Shown piece after piece: positions 1 to 8,317 of a stretch of 46,466 nt of DNA. Numbering within the stretch: position 1 is the stretch's first letter; the number at the start of each line of letters is the position of its first letter. The notes beneath the pieces are model-generated. The model did no database searches. It was not told where the DNA came from and saw only the letters and a list, made by a program, of their open reading frames with translations. The stretch lies in assembly GCF_024127895.1 (NCBI RefSeq), contig NZ_JAMYBK010000034.1, positions 1 through 46,466 of the forward strand. The letters are read 5' to 3'. Source of the stretch: Pseudomonas guariconensis (lineage in GTDB: Bacteria; Pseudomonadota; Gammaproteobacteria; Pseudomonadales; Pseudomonadaceae). The position numbers and the translations under genes were made by a program.

Positions 1-1
1 C

Positions 2-127
2 AACACCGCCAACGCCCAGCAAGTGTTCAGCACCTGCGTCGCCCTCGGCGGCGGCAACTGGGACCACTCGGCGCTGATCAAAGGCCTGGAGCACATGGCC
101 AACTTCTCGATCCGCGACGACAAGTGA
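2..127 (+). CDS. glxR: 2-hydroxy-3-oxopropionate (tartronate semialdehyde) reductase, C-terminal end (partial)
   Basis: Only the last 41 codons and the TGA are present; the gene enters from the left edge. The visible end contains NTANAQQVF and a GGGNWDHSALIKGLEHMANF stretch, typical of the C-terminus of tartronate semialdehyde reductases of the beta-hydroxyacid dehydrogenase family. These reduce tartronate semialdehyde to D-glycerate with NAD(P)H. The identification leans on context: the next gene is glycerate 2-kinase and then pyruvate kinase, the order found after gcl-hyi in P. putida. The catalytic and nucleotide-binding parts are outside the window, so activity cannot be judged. Confidence 0.75.
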   Translation, partial: NTANAQQVFSTCVALGGGNWDHSALIKGLEHMANFSIRDDK

Positions 128-206
128 GCTTCAAGCGGCAAGCTTCAAGCGGCAAGTAGAAGCAGCCCTGCGTTCTCTTGCGGCTTGTAGCTCGAAGCTT
201 GCAGCT
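127..206. repeat. Long imperfect inverted repeat (AGCTTCAAGCGGCAAG-type intergenic element)
   Basis: Two 30-bp arms (127-156 and 177-206) are reverse complements at about 24 of 30 positions and are separated by 20 bp. The left arm is itself a tandem duplication of a CTTCAAGCGGCAAG unit. It begins at the glxR stop codon and ends about 85 bp before ttuD, so the transcript could form a large hairpin between the two genes. Similar CAAGCTTCAAGC-rich elements recur between genes in pseudomonads. A role in differential mRNA stability or partial termination is inference. Confidence 0.7.
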
Positions 207-293
207 GGAAGACCGCCCCTGGTTCGGCCTGCACGGAGGCAGATCCGGGGGCGTTTTCGATTCTGCAGAACAACAATAATTTGGGAGCCTGCC

Positions 294-1568
294 ATGTCGG
301 TCGATCCGCAAAAACTACTCCGCGAGCTGTTCGACACAGCCATCGCCGCCGCCCACCCCCGCCAGGTCCTCGAACCCCACCTGCCCACCGACCGCACCGG
401 CCGGGTCATCGTCATCGGTGCCGGCAAGGCCGCCGCGGCCATGGCCGAAGTAGTCGAGAAGAGCTGGCAAGGCGAAGTCTCCGGTCTGGTGGTGACCCGC
501 TACGGCCATGGCGCCAACTGCCAGAAGATCGAGGTGGTCGAAGCCGCCCACCCCGTCCCCGATGCCGCCGGCCTGGCCGTGGCCAAGCGCGTGCTCGAAC
601 TGGTCAGCGACCTGAGCGAAGACGACCGGGTGATCTTCCTGCTCTCCGGCGGTGGCTCGGCCCTGCTGGCACTGCCCGCCGAAGGCCTGACCCTGGCCGA
701 CAAGCAACAGATCAACAAGGCCCTGCTCAAGTCCGGCGCCACCATCGGCGAGATGAACTGCGTGCGCAAGCACCTCTCGGCGATCAAGGGCGGGCGCCTG
801 GCCAAGGCCTGCTGGCCGGCCACGGTCTACACCTATGCGATTTCCGATGTACCGGGCGACCTGGCCACGGTCATCGCCTCCGGCCCCACCGTGGCCGACC
901 CGAGCACCCGCGCCGATGCCCTGGCCATCCTCAAGCGCTACGCCATCGACGCGCCCAAGGCGGTCATCGACTGGCTCAACGACCCGGCCTCGGAAACCGT
1001 CAAGGCCGACGACCCGGCCCTGGCGCGCAGCCACTTCCAACTGATCGCCAAGCCCCAGCAGTCGCTGGAGGCCGCGGCGGTCAAGGCGCGCCAGGCAGGT
1101 TTCAGCCCGCTGATCCTCGGCGACCTGGAAGGCGAGTCGCGCGAGGTGGCCAAGGTCCATGCCGGTATCGCCCGTCAGATCGTGCTGCATGGGCAGCCGC
1201 TCAAGGCACCGTGCATCATCCTCTCCGGCGGCGAGACCACCGTCACCGTGCGCGGCAACGGCCGCGGCGGGCGCAACGCCGAGTTCCTGCTCAGCCTGAC
1301 CGAAAGCCTCAAGGGCCTGCCCGGCGTGTACGCCCTGGCCGGTGACACCGACGGCATCGACGGCTCCGAGGAGAACGCCGGCGCCATCATGACCCCGGAC
1401 AGCTACGCCCGCGCCGAGGCCCTGGGCCTGTCGGCCGCCGACGAGCTGGACAACAACAACGGCTATGGCTACTTCGCGGCGCTGGAGGCGTTGATCGTCA
1501 CCGAGCCGACCCGCACCAACGTCAACGACTTCCGCGCCATCCTGATCCTCGAGAGCCCGCAATCATGA
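294..1568 (+). CDS. ttuD: Glycerate 2-kinase (MOFRL family), historically called hydroxypyruvate reductase TtuD
   Basis: A 424-residue cytoplasmic enzyme of the DUF4147/MOFRL glycerate kinase family. It converts D-glycerate and ATP to 2-phosphoglycerate; older annotation calls the family hydroxypyruvate reductase. Visible family features are VIVIGAGKAAAAMA near residues 38-51, the glycine-rich LLSGGGSALLALP near 115-127, NCVRKHLSAIKGGRLA near 154-169, and the C-terminal MOFRL part with LSGGETTVTVRGNGRGGRNAE and ALAGDTDGIDGSEENAGA. The ATG at 294 has a GGAG-type site about 8 bp upstream. It overlaps pykF by ATGA, so the two are translationally coupled. It follows glxR, placing it in the glyoxylate-to-glycolysis route. 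Confidence 0.93.
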   Translation: MSVDPQKLLRELFDTAIAAAHPRQVLEPHLPTDRTGRVIVIGAGKAAAAMAEVVEKSWQGEVSGLVVTRYGHGANCQKIEVVEAAHPVPDAAGLAVAKRVLELVSDLSEDDRVIFLLSGGGSALLALPAEGLTLADKQQINKALLKSGATIGEMNCVRKHLSAIKGGRLAKACWPATVYTYAISDVPGDLATVIASGPTVADPSTRADALAILKRYAIDAPKAVIDWLNDPASETVKADDPALARSHFQLIAKPQQSLEAAAVKARQAGFSPLILGDLEGESREVAKVHAGIARQIVLHGQPLKAPCIILSGGETTVTVRGNGRGGRNAEFLLSLTESLKGLPGVYALAGDTDGIDGSEENAGAIMTPDSYARAEALGLSAADELDNNNGYGYFAALEALIVTEPTRTNVNDFRAILILESPQS

Positions 1569-2980
1569 CGCCTGATAAGAAAGTCAAAATCCTCGCCACC
1601 CTCGGCCCTGCGATCAAAGGCGTCGACGACATCCGTCAACTGGTCGAGGCCGGGGTGAACATCTTCCGCCTCAACTTCAGCCACGGCGAACACGCCGACC
1701 ATGCCCTGCGCTACCAGTGGATCCGCGAGGTGGAGCAGCAGCTGAACTACCCGTTGGGCATCCTCATGGACCTGCAAGGGCCGAAACTGCGCGTGGGCCG
1801 TTTCGCCGACGGCAAGGTCCAGCTGCAGCGTGGCCAGGCCCTGCGCCTGGACCTGGACACCACCCCGGGCGACAGCCGTCGGGTCAACCTGCCCCACCCG
1901 GAGATCATCGCGGCCCTGGAGCCGGGCATGGACCTGCTGCTCGACGACGGCAAGCTGCGCCTGCGGGTGACCGCCAAGCACCCTGATGCCATCGACACCG
2001 AGGTGCTGGCCGGCGGCGAGCTGTCCGATCGCAAGGGCGTCAACGTGCCCCAGGCGGTGCTCGACCTCTCCCCGCTGACCGAGAAGGACCGCCGCGACCT
2101 GGCCTTCGGCCTGGAGCTGGGTGTGGATTGGGTGGCGCTGTCGTTCGTGCAGCGCCCCGAGGACATCTCCGAGGCGCGCCAGTTGATCGGCGACCGTGCC
2201 TATCTGATGGCCAAGATCGAGAAGCCTTCGGCGGTGGCCCAATTGCAAGCGATCGCCGAGCGCTCCGACGCGATCATGGTGGCCCGTGGCGACCTGGGCG
2301 TGGAAGTGCCGGCCGAAAGCGTGCCGCAGATCCAGAAGCAGATCATCGGCACCTGCCGCCAGCTCGGCCGGCCGGTGGTGGTGGCCACGCAGATGCTCGA
2401 GTCCATGCGTTTCTCGCCGGCGCCGACCCGCGCCGAGGTCACCGACGTGGCCAACGCCGTGGCCGAGGGTGCCGACGCGGTGATGCTGTCGGCCGAGACC
2501 GCCTCGGGTGACTACCCGCTGGAAGCCGTGCAGATGATGAGCAAGATCATCCGCCAGGTGGAGAACGGCCCGGACTACCAGGCCCAGCTCGACGTCGGCC
2601 GTCCCAAGGCCGAGGCCACGGTGTCGGATGCCATCAGCTGCGCGATCCGCCGTATCAGCAGCATCCTGCCAGTGGCGGTGCTGGTCAACTACAGCGAGTC
2701 GGGCGCCTCGACCCTGCGCGCCGCCCGCGAGCGACCACGGGCGCCGATCCTCAACCTGACACCGAACCTGACCACCGCCCGCCGCCTGAGCGTGACCTGG
2801 GGCGTGCACTCGGTGGTCAACGATCGCCTGCGCCAGGTCGACGAGATCTGCTCGACCGCGCTGGAGATCGCCCAGGCGCAAGGCATGGCCAGCCGTGGCG
2901 ACACGCTGCTGATCACCGCCGGTGTGCCGTTCGGCAAGCCGGGGACGACCAATACCCTGCGGATCGAAACCTTGGTCTGA
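1565..2980 (+). CDS. pykF: Pyruvate kinase
   Basis: A 471-residue type-F pyruvate kinase of usual length, converting phosphoenolpyruvate and ADP to pyruvate and ATP. Visible motifs are VKILATLGPA at the N-terminus, FRLNFSHGEH (phosphate and K+ site), the MDLQGPKLRVG loop, the active-site helix IMVARGDLGVEVP with the preceding Lys in MAKIEKPSAV, and VVATQMLESM. The C-terminal domain starts near residue 350. It starts inside the ttuD stop (ATGA overlap), so it belongs to the gcl-hyi-glxR-ttuD operon. There it finishes the conversion of glyoxylate-derived glycerate 2-phosphate to pyruvate. Pseudomonads usually also have a separate pykA, so this is probably the pathway-linked isozyme (inference). 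Confidence 0.95.
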   Translation: MTPDKKVKILATLGPAIKGVDDIRQLVEAGVNIFRLNFSHGEHADHALRYQWIREVEQQLNYPLGILMDLQGPKLRVGRFADGKVQLQRGQALRLDLDTTPGDSRRVNLPHPEIIAALEPGMDLLLDDGKLRLRVTAKHPDAIDTEVLAGGELSDRKGVNVPQAVLDLSPLTEKDRRDLAFGLELGVDWVALSFVQRPEDISEARQLIGDRAYLMAKIEKPSAVAQLQAIAERSDAIMVARGDLGVEVPAESVPQIQKQIIGTCRQLGRPVVVATQMLESMRFSPAPTRAEVTDVANAVAEGADAVMLSAETASGDYPLEAVQMMSKIIRQVENGPDYQAQLDVGRPKAEATVSDAISCAIRRISSILPVAVLVNYSESGASTLRAARERPRAPILNLTPNLTTARRLSVTWGVHSVVNDRLRQVDEICSTALEIAQAQGMASRGDTLLITAGVPFGKPGTTNTLRIETLV

Positions 2981-3017
2981 GCCGGTCAGTACGTTCATCT
3001 GGGGCCGCTTCGCGCCC

Positions 3018-3121
3018 CATCGCCGGCAAGCCCGCTCCCACACGGCCCTGCAAGCCACATCATGTGTGATCGACTCGGACCCTGGGAGCCGGCTTGCCGG
3101 CGATGGGCTGCCAAGCAGCCC
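3018..3121. repeat. REP/BIME: inverted pair of P. putida-type REP elements
   Basis: CATCGCCGGCAAGCC plus GCTCCCA at 3018-3040 is answered by its near-perfect reverse complement at 3083-3105. Just outside are a GGGGCCGCTTCGCGCCCC hairpin (3001-3018) and a GGGCTGCCAAGCAGCCC hairpin (3104-3120). This is the typical architecture of P. putida repetitive extragenic palindromes. It fills most of the 233-bp gap between pykF and the urea transporter gene and could act as a terminator or RNA-stability element after the gcl-pykF operon. Confidence 0.85.
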
Positions 3122-3213
3122 CAATGCGAGGACCTGGCAGCAACCACGAACAATGCGGAAAACCCGAGGCCCGACAGAGGCCCACCGCTTCCCATCCACC
3201 TCATCGACTGCCC

Positions 3214-4083
3214 ATGTACACCAAGAATTTCGTCAACCCGTGCCCCGACTGGGCCACGGCCCTGCTCAATGGCTTCAGCCAGGTGCTGTTGCTACGTAAC
3301 CCGCTGTGCGGCCTGTGCTGCCTGTTGGCGCTGCTGCTGACCGCCCCCGCGCTGGTCGGCGGTGCCCTGCTCGGCGCCCTGGCCGGCCTGCTCACCGCCC
3401 AACGCCGCGGCTACGACCGCACCGACCGTCAGGCTGGCCTGTACTGCTACAACGGCGTGCTGATCGGCATCCTGATCAGCGCGGTGCTGCCCTGGTCGGC
3501 TATCCTGCCGCCACTGATCATCGCCGCCGGTGGCCTGTCCAGTATCCTCACCCACCAGTGGCGCAAGCGCGGAGGCAAGCTGCTGATCGCCTATACCGCC
3601 CCCTTCGTGCTGCTGGGCTGGGGCACCCTGCTGCTGGCCAGCCCCTTGCTCAGTACCTACGTCGAGGCCAATCCGCTGTATGCCCTGCTCCGTGGCCTGG
3701 GCCAGATCTTCCTGCTGGACAACCCACTGGCCGGCCTGCTGATCGCCATCGGCCTGTTCATCGCCAACCCCTATGCGGCCGTCTGGGCCCTGCTCGGCTC
3801 GGCCATCGGCGGTGGCGCGGCATTGCTGGCCGGCGAAGCGCAATCCGCCTGGCAGGGGTTGTTCGGCTTCAATGCCGCGCTGGCTGCGCTGGCCTTCGGA
3901 CGGGAGCGCACACCTCCCTGGCGACCACTGATGGCAATCATGCTGGCGATTGCGCTGCAGTACATCATGGTGATGTGCTCCATCCCTGGCCTCACCGCAC
4001 CGTTCGTACTCGCCTGCTGGTGTTTGCATGGCGCGCGACTGGATGCCCGTGCCAACGAAACCTTGCCCGATGGCGGATCCTGA
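3214..4083 (+). CDS. Urea transporter (UT family)
   Basis: A 289-residue, strongly hydrophobic protein with about ten predicted membrane segments in two internally similar halves, as in bacterial UT-type urea channels. Family-like parts are LLGALAGLLTAQ, LYCYNGVLIGILI (first half) and FGFNAALAALAFG (second half). The GLYCYNGVLIG and GLFGFNAALAA pair is the repeated pore-loop signature. The ATG at 3214 gives the usual N-terminus; earlier in-frame starts would add REP-derived sequence. No urease genes are in view. The position right after the glyoxylate carboligase operon fits ureide breakdown, which yields glyoxylate and urea together (inference). Confidence 0.85.
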   Translation: MYTKNFVNPCPDWATALLNGFSQVLLLRNPLCGLCCLLALLLTAPALVGGALLGALAGLLTAQRRGYDRTDRQAGLYCYNGVLIGILISAVLPWSAILPPLIIAAGGLSSILTHQWRKRGGKLLIAYTAPFVLLGWGTLLLASPLLSTYVEANPLYALLRGLGQIFLLDNPLAGLLIAIGLFIANPYAAVWALLGSAIGGGAALLAGEAQSAWQGLFGFNAALAALAFGRERTPPWRPLMAIMLAIALQYIMVMCSIPGLTAPFVLACWCLHGARLDARANETLPDGGS

Positions 4084-4185
4084 TCGCCTGTACTTCCACA
4101 AGGTACATGCGCTGCCCTTGTGAGTATGCTCCCTGCACGACAGCATGGCGCCAGGGCGGGCGTGGGTGTCATACGAACGACCGAA

Positions 4186-4209
4186 GATGCCTGACCTCGG
4201 GAGGGCATC
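4186..4209. terminator. Hairpin between convergent genes
   Basis: GATGCC (4186-4191) pairs with GGCATC (4204-4209) around a 12-nt loop. It lies between the urea transporter stop and the end of the convergent Rhs gene. There is no clear T-tract, so its function as a terminator is only plausible. Confidence 0.3.
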
Positions 4210-4214
4210 ATTCG

Positions 4215-5168
4215 TCATGACTGACGTATGTTGGAAACAAGAGAATGTGCGCTTTCAATGATTGCGTTCTTACCCATGCCAGCAACGTCCCACCAACCTA
4301 GCGTCACTTCTGCTCCGGTGAAACTGAGCTTCGTCGTTCTCGCCCTTATGTGCTCATAGGAAAGGTCAAACTTCAATCCACTGGACGACCTGCCAGTGGC
4401 TGAATCAACTCCCACGTTCATGGCGTCCCTGAGAGTGTGTCTCCAGACGACTCCATCTTTATTGATCGTCATCGTAGAGCTCTGGATATTCTCAAACCCC
4501 ACGTTCAGCGGAATGCTCACCCCCTCGCTCGATCGTTCAGCATTGACCACCATTCTTCCAACATCTCTAGCCTTCAGTTTTACCTGGATGCCAGTGCGCG
4601 TCATGCGAATCGTTGATTGAGGCCTGCTGACGGCGATCGGGTTTGGAGCCACGGATACCCGATTGCCCACTCTGTCCCTGAACATTAACCAAAAGGCGCT
4701 TCTACCCGTTGGATCCGTTCGATTCAAAGGATCTCCCTGACAGTAGGCATAGGCATTTCTTCCCCCACTACCGAAGGGGCTCAGGCTGTCCGGGCTGACG
4801 AAACGCATCAAGGCAGGCTTGTACAGGCGATGACCATTGCCCAGCAGGTAACCTGCCGTCGGGCAGTCGAGCCACTGTCCGTTGAACCCCATATGGCTCG
4901 CCTCGAACCTGCCGCGATGGCCGTAAGGGGTGTAGCGGGTCCAGAGAAGTTGCGAGGATCGCCAAAGGCCCAGTAACGACCGAGATGCATCGATGGCCAG
5001 CAATACTCGGTCCGAGTCTTTCGACTCCAGCGCCAACAACGCCTCGCCTGCCCATACCACCCGTACTGTGCCCTGCTCCCCCCACTCAACGGCCCTACCG
5101 TCTTTTTCGTAGAAGTATCGTGTTGACTCAGGAAATGATCGATCAGGCTGCTGGCTCCGAAGATGCAT
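4215..5168 (-). CDS. Orphan RHS-repeat-associated core protein with unknown C-terminal domain
   Basis: About 317 residues. The middle (residues 55-155) is a short Rhs core: VLLAIDASRSLL, TRYTPYGHRG, MGFNGQWLD, GYLLGNGHRLYKPALMRF and the closing SPDSLSPFGSGGRNAYAY ... DPLNRTDPTG. After DPTG (residue 155) comes a 162-residue C-terminal part that I do not recognise. Its DNA is more AT-rich than the flanks, as expected of exchangeable polymorphic-toxin tips. The ATG at 5168 is chosen because AGGGAGA lies 7-8 bp upstream; a GTG at 5219 would add 17 residues. There is no long repeat region, signal peptide or VgrG/PAAR neighbour, and no candidate immunity gene downstream, where a convergent gene ends 131 bp away. 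Confidence 0.8.
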   Translation of the reverse strand: MHLRSQQPDRSFPESTRYFYEKDGRAVEWGEQGTVRVVWAGEALLALESKDSDRVLLAIDASRSLLGLWRSSQLLWTRYTPYGHRGRFEASHMGFNGQWLDCPTAGYLLGNGHRLYKPALMRFVSPDSLSPFGSGGRNAYAYCQGDPLNRTDPTGRSAFWLMFRDRVGNRVSVAPNPIAVSRPQSTIRMTRTGIQVKLKARDVGRMVVNAERSSEGVSIPLNVGFENIQSSTMTINKDGVVWRHTLRDAMNVGVDSATGRSSSGLKFDLSYEHIRARTTKLSFTGAEVTLGWWDVAGMGKNAIIESAHSLVSNIRQS

Positions 5169-5321
5169 GACTTCTCTCCCTATCGTCGCTTCCAGGATTC
5201 TCCTGCCCCTTTTCAACACCTACAACTGGCATTTTTATCAGCCGTGCCGGTCCTTCACCCTTGCATACGGCCAGGCCTGGCTTCTAGTCTTGTACCGTTC
5301 CCATCAGCCCCCATCGACCTC

Positions 5322-6152
5322 ATGTCTACCCCGCAAGCCTCGCAACCCTTACGAGAACGCCTCTACATCATCGTCTTCCAGACCGACACCGTCGCCGGCC
5401 GACGTTTCGACAAGATCCTTCTGTTGATCATCCTCGCCAGCCTGGTGACGGTGATCCTCGACAGTATCGACGAAGTCCACCGTGACTACGCAGGCCTGCT
5501 GGCCGGTATCGAATGGGCCTTCACCGGGATTTTCCTGATCGAGTACCTAACGCGCTTGCACTGCTCGCCCAAGCCCTTACGTTACGCCTTCAGCTTCTAC
5601 GGCCTGGTCGATTTGCTGGCGATCGTCCCAGGGGTCATCGCACTTTATTACAGCGATGCCCAGTATCTGCTGATCGTTCGAGTCATCCGCATGCTGCGGA
5701 TCTTCCGTGTGCTCAAGCTCAGCCCCTACCTGAAACAAGCTCACTATCTGCTGGCCGCGTTGCAGGGCAGCAAGCAGAAGATCATCGTGTTCTTGGTCAG
5801 CGTGTCGACCCTAGTGACTGTGTTCGGCACCCTGATGTATGTGATTGAAGGCCCTGAACACGGCTTCACCAGCATTCCCACGGGTATCTACTGGGCTATT
5901 GTCACCCTCACCACGGTAGGCTTCGGCGACATCGTGCCGAAGACACCATTGGGCCAGGTGCTGTCATCGCTGGTAATGATCACCGGTTACTCGATCATCG
6001 CCGTGCCGACTGGGATCTTCACTGCCGAGCTGGCCAACGCCCTGCGTGGCGAACATCTGCAGCACGACTGCCCTACTTGCACCAAGACGCACCATGAACA
6101 TGGCGCCGCGTTCTGCTCGCGGTGCGGCAATGCGCTGTTCCCCAAACAATGA
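5322..6152 (+). CDS. Voltage-gated-type potassium channel with C-terminal zinc ribbon
   Basis: A 276-residue inner-membrane ion channel of the 6-TM Kv (VIC) family. Hydrophobic S1 is around residues 31-47. The S4 voltage-sensor-like helix RVIRMLRIFRVLK (120-132) has regularly spaced Arg. The S5-pore-S6 module carries the K+ selectivity filter TVGFGD (198-203) in TLTTVGFGDIVP. After S6 is a short cytoplasmic tail with CPTC (250-253) and CSRC (265-268), a predicted Zn ribbon. The ATG at 5322 gives the usual SxPQ..LRERLY start; an upstream in-frame ATG at 5163 overlaps the start of the divergent Rhs gene. It appears monocistronic. The role, K+ flux or membrane-potential control, is inferred from family. 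Confidence 0.88.
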   Translation: MSTPQASQPLRERLYIIVFQTDTVAGRRFDKILLLIILASLVTVILDSIDEVHRDYAGLLAGIEWAFTGIFLIEYLTRLHCSPKPLRYAFSFYGLVDLLAIVPGVIALYYSDAQYLLIVRVIRMLRIFRVLKLSPYLKQAHYLLAALQGSKQKIIVFLVSVSTLVTVFGTLMYVIEGPEHGFTSIPTGIYWAIVTLTTVGFGDIVPKTPLGQVLSSLVMITGYSIIAVPTGIFTAELANALRGEHLQHDCPTCTKTHHEHGAAFCSRCGNALFPKQ

Positions 6153-6208
6153 CGGGCGAGGTGAACAGATCTAGGCCAGGAATGTATAAGCAAAGACCTT
6201 TTTAGTCT

Positions 6209-6237
6209 TTAAGCGCCAATCAACCACCCGCTATAGT
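6209..6237 (+). promoter_or_regulatory. Candidate sigma70 promoter of the sulfate-binding protein gene
   Basis: TATAGT (6232-6237) is a good -10 with a weak -35 (TTAAGC, 6209-6214) at 17-bp spacing. It is overlapped by an AAAGAC...GTCTTT inverted repeat (6192-6210). A weak -35 next to a dyad is the pattern of an activator-dependent promoter. CysB would be the expected regulator of a sulfate uptake gene, but this is inference. Confidence 0.35.
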
Positions 6238-6282
6238 CGCGGGCATATCGCCAACTCGTTGAACTAGAACAAGGAATGCCCT

Positions 6283-7281
6283 GTGAAAAAACTCTTCAGT
6301 GCCTCACTGCTCGCCGCAGGCCTGGCCCTCGGTAACCTGGCCCATGCCGCGCCGACACTGCTCAACGTGTCCTATGACGTGATGCGCGACTTCTACAAGG
6401 ACTACAACCCGGCGTTCCAGAAGCACTGGGAGGCCGAGCACAACGAGAAGGTCAACGTGCAGATGTCCTTCGGCGGCTCGAGCAAGCAGGCACGGGCGGT
6501 GATCGATGGCCTGCCAGCCGATGTCATCACCATGAACATGGCCACCGACATCAACGCCCTGGCCGACAACGGCAAACTGGTACCGGACGACTGGGTGACC
6601 CGCCTGCCGAACAACAGCGCGCCGTTCACCTCGGCCACCGTGTTCATCGTGCGCAAGGGCAACCCCAAGGCGCTGAAGGACTGGCCCGACCTGCTCAAGG
6701 ACGGCGTGCAGGTGATCGTGCCCAACCCCAAGACCTCGGGCAATGGCCGCTACACCTACCTCTCGGCCTGGGGCTATGTGCTCAAGCAAGGCGGTGACGA
6801 GAACAAGGCCCGCGAGTTCGTCGGCAAGCTGTTCAAGCAGGCGCCGGTACTCGACACCGGCGGCCGCGCCGCCACCACCACCTTCATGACCAACCAGATC
6901 GGCGACGTGCTGGTGACCTTCGAGAACGAGGCCGAGATGATCGCCCGTGAGTTCGGCCGCGAACAGTTCGAGGTGGTCTACCCGAGCGTATCGGCCGAGG
7001 CCGAGCCGCCGGTGAGCGTGGTCGACAAGGTGGTGGAGCGCAAGAAGTCCCGCGCCGTGGCCGAGGAATACCTCAAGTACCTGTGGTCGCCGGCGGCCCA
7101 GGAAATCGCCGCGCAGAACTACCTGCGCCCACGCGATGCCACCGTGCTGGCCAAGTACACCGACCGTTTCCCGAAAGTCGACTTCCTGTCGGTGGAGAAG
7201 ACCTTCGGCGACTGGCGCACCGTGCAGAAGACCCACTTCAATGATGGTGGGGTGTTCGACCAGATCTATACCAGCAACTAA
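6283..7281 (+). CDS. sbp: Sulfate ABC transporter periplasmic substrate-binding protein
   Basis: A 332-residue periplasmic protein with a clear Sec signal peptide ending ...LGNLAHA-AP (cleavage near residue 23). The mature part has family features of Sbp/CysP: LLNVSYDVMRDFYKDYNPAF, FGGSSKQARAVIDGLPADV, the VFIVRKGNPKALKDWPDL strand-turn, VIVPNPKTSGNGRYTYL and FENEA. It binds sulfate or thiosulfate for the CysTWA importer, whose genes are not in this window, so it is a stand-alone paralogue. The GTG 2 codons ahead is not needed: the ATG-equivalent GTG at 6283 follows an AAGGA site at the usual distance. Expected control is sulfur limitation through CysB (family knowledge). Confidence 0.92.
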   Translation: MKKLFSASLLAAGLALGNLAHAAPTLLNVSYDVMRDFYKDYNPAFQKHWEAEHNEKVNVQMSFGGSSKQARAVIDGLPADVITMNMATDINALADNGKLVPDDWVTRLPNNSAPFTSATVFIVRKGNPKALKDWPDLLKDGVQVIVPNPKTSGNGRYTYLSAWGYVLKQGGDENKAREFVGKLFKQAPVLDTGGRAATTTFMTNQIGDVLVTFENEAEMIAREFGREQFEVVYPSVSAEAEPPVSVVDKVVERKKSRAVAEEYLKYLWSPAAQEIAAQNYLRPRDATVLAKYTDRFPKVDFLSVEKTFGDWRTVQKTHFNDGGVFDQIYTSN

Positions 7282-7290
7282 GGCCTGGCA

Positions 7291-7307
7291 GGGGCGCTGT
7301 GCGCCCC
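7291..7307. terminator. Hairpin terminator between sbp and the methyltransferase gene
   Basis: GGGGCGC-TGT-GCGCCCC is a perfect 7-bp stem with a 3-nt loop. It begins 10 bp after the sbp stop and ends just before the stop of the convergent methyltransferase gene. No T-run follows on either strand, but the position fits a shared bidirectional terminator. Confidence 0.55.
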
Positions 7308-7310
7308 GCT

Positions 7311-8240
7311 TCAGCCTTGCTGGCGGAACACCAGCGCCTTCAACCCGCCCGCTGGATCCGCATCTGGAAACTCCGGCGGATTCTCCAACCGTTCCACGAA
7401 CACCAGCGCCGGTGCATGCTCGGCCATGCCCTGGATGAGAAACGCCGGCCCGATGCCAGGGTCGTTCACGCAGGCCAGTACCGTACCACCCTCCGTCAGC
7501 AGCTCTGGCAAGCGCCGCAGGATCTTCGCGTAGTCCTGGGTCAGCACGAAGCTGCCTTTCTGGAAGGTCGGTGGGTCGATGATGATCAGGTCGTACGGCC
7601 CGTACTTGCGTACCTTGCCCCAGGACTTGAACAGCTCATGGCCCAAGTAGGCGACCCGGGAAGCGTCATGGCCGTTGAGCCGATGGTTTTCACGCCCTCG
7701 AGCCAACGCCGCCTTGGCCATGTCCAGGTTGACCACCTGCTCGGCCCCACCGGCAATCGCCGCCACCGAAAAGCCACAGGTGTAGGCGAACAGGTTGAGT
7801 ACCCGCTTGCCTGCTGCCTGCTCACGCACCCAGCGCCGGCCGTAGCGCATGTCGAGGAACAGGCCGTTGTTCTGCCGCACGCCCAGGTCGAGCAGGTACT
7901 TCAGGCCATCTTCGGCCACTTCGTGCTGCTGGCAAGGCTCGCCCAGCAGCCACTGGCCGGGGCTGTCTGGCAGGTAGCGGTGCTGGATGAGGATCGCCTG
8001 ACCGCTCCACTGCGGGCGCTCGGCGAGGGCGCGCAGCATGTGCTCCAGTTCCGCCAGCTGGCCCTCGGCCGGCTCACGGAACAACGCCACCGACAGCACA
8101 CCCTGCAGCCAGTCGACGGTGATCTGCTCCAGGCCAGGCCAGCAGCGCCCGCGGCCATGGAACAGACGGCGGGTTTCCTGTGGCGCGGGGTCGAGGGCGG
8201 CGAGCAGGTGTTGCTCGAGGGTGTGGATCGGCGAGGTCAT
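7311..8240 (-). CDS. Class I SAM-dependent methyltransferase (RlmI/RlmK-like rRNA methyltransferase fold)
   Basis: A 309-residue soluble protein. The N-terminal third (MTSPIHTLEQHLLAALDPAP...) is family-specific. The C-terminal half is a Rossmann methyltransferase: motif I VLNLFAYTCGFSVAAIAGGA, the acidic end of strand 2 VVNLDMAKAAL, and IIIDPPTFQKGSF, the DPP(T/S)F motif of RlmI/RlmK/L-type 23S rRNA methyltransferases. No PUA domain or RlmL THUMP domain is seen, so it is not RlmI or RlmL itself; the exact substrate is unknown. It is convergent with sbp and followed upstream by an EamA exporter gene on the same strand with a 77-bp gap. Confidence 0.85.
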   Translation of the reverse strand: MTSPIHTLEQHLLAALDPAPQETRRLFHGRGRCWPGLEQITVDWLQGVLSVALFREPAEGQLAELEHMLRALAERPQWSGQAILIQHRYLPDSPGQWLLGEPCQQHEVAEDGLKYLLDLGVRQNNGLFLDMRYGRRWVREQAAGKRVLNLFAYTCGFSVAAIAGGAEQVVNLDMAKAALARGRENHRLNGHDASRVAYLGHELFKSWGKVRKYGPYDLIIIDPPTFQKGSFVLTQDYAKILRRLPELLTEGGTVLACVNDPGIGPAFLIQGMAEHAPALVFVERLENPPEFPDADPAGGLKALVFRQQG

Positions 8241-8317
8241 GGCAGGGTCGCAAGCAAAGAAAAGCCGGCATTCTAACCGGTTTCACAGGTGCTGACCCTG
8301 GAGGGCGCTACGCAGCC

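Noticed and set aside
1469..3199. 576-codon minus-strand open frame opposite pykF
   Set aside because: Overlaps the whole of pykF and runs into the REP element; His/Arg/Gly-rich shadow.
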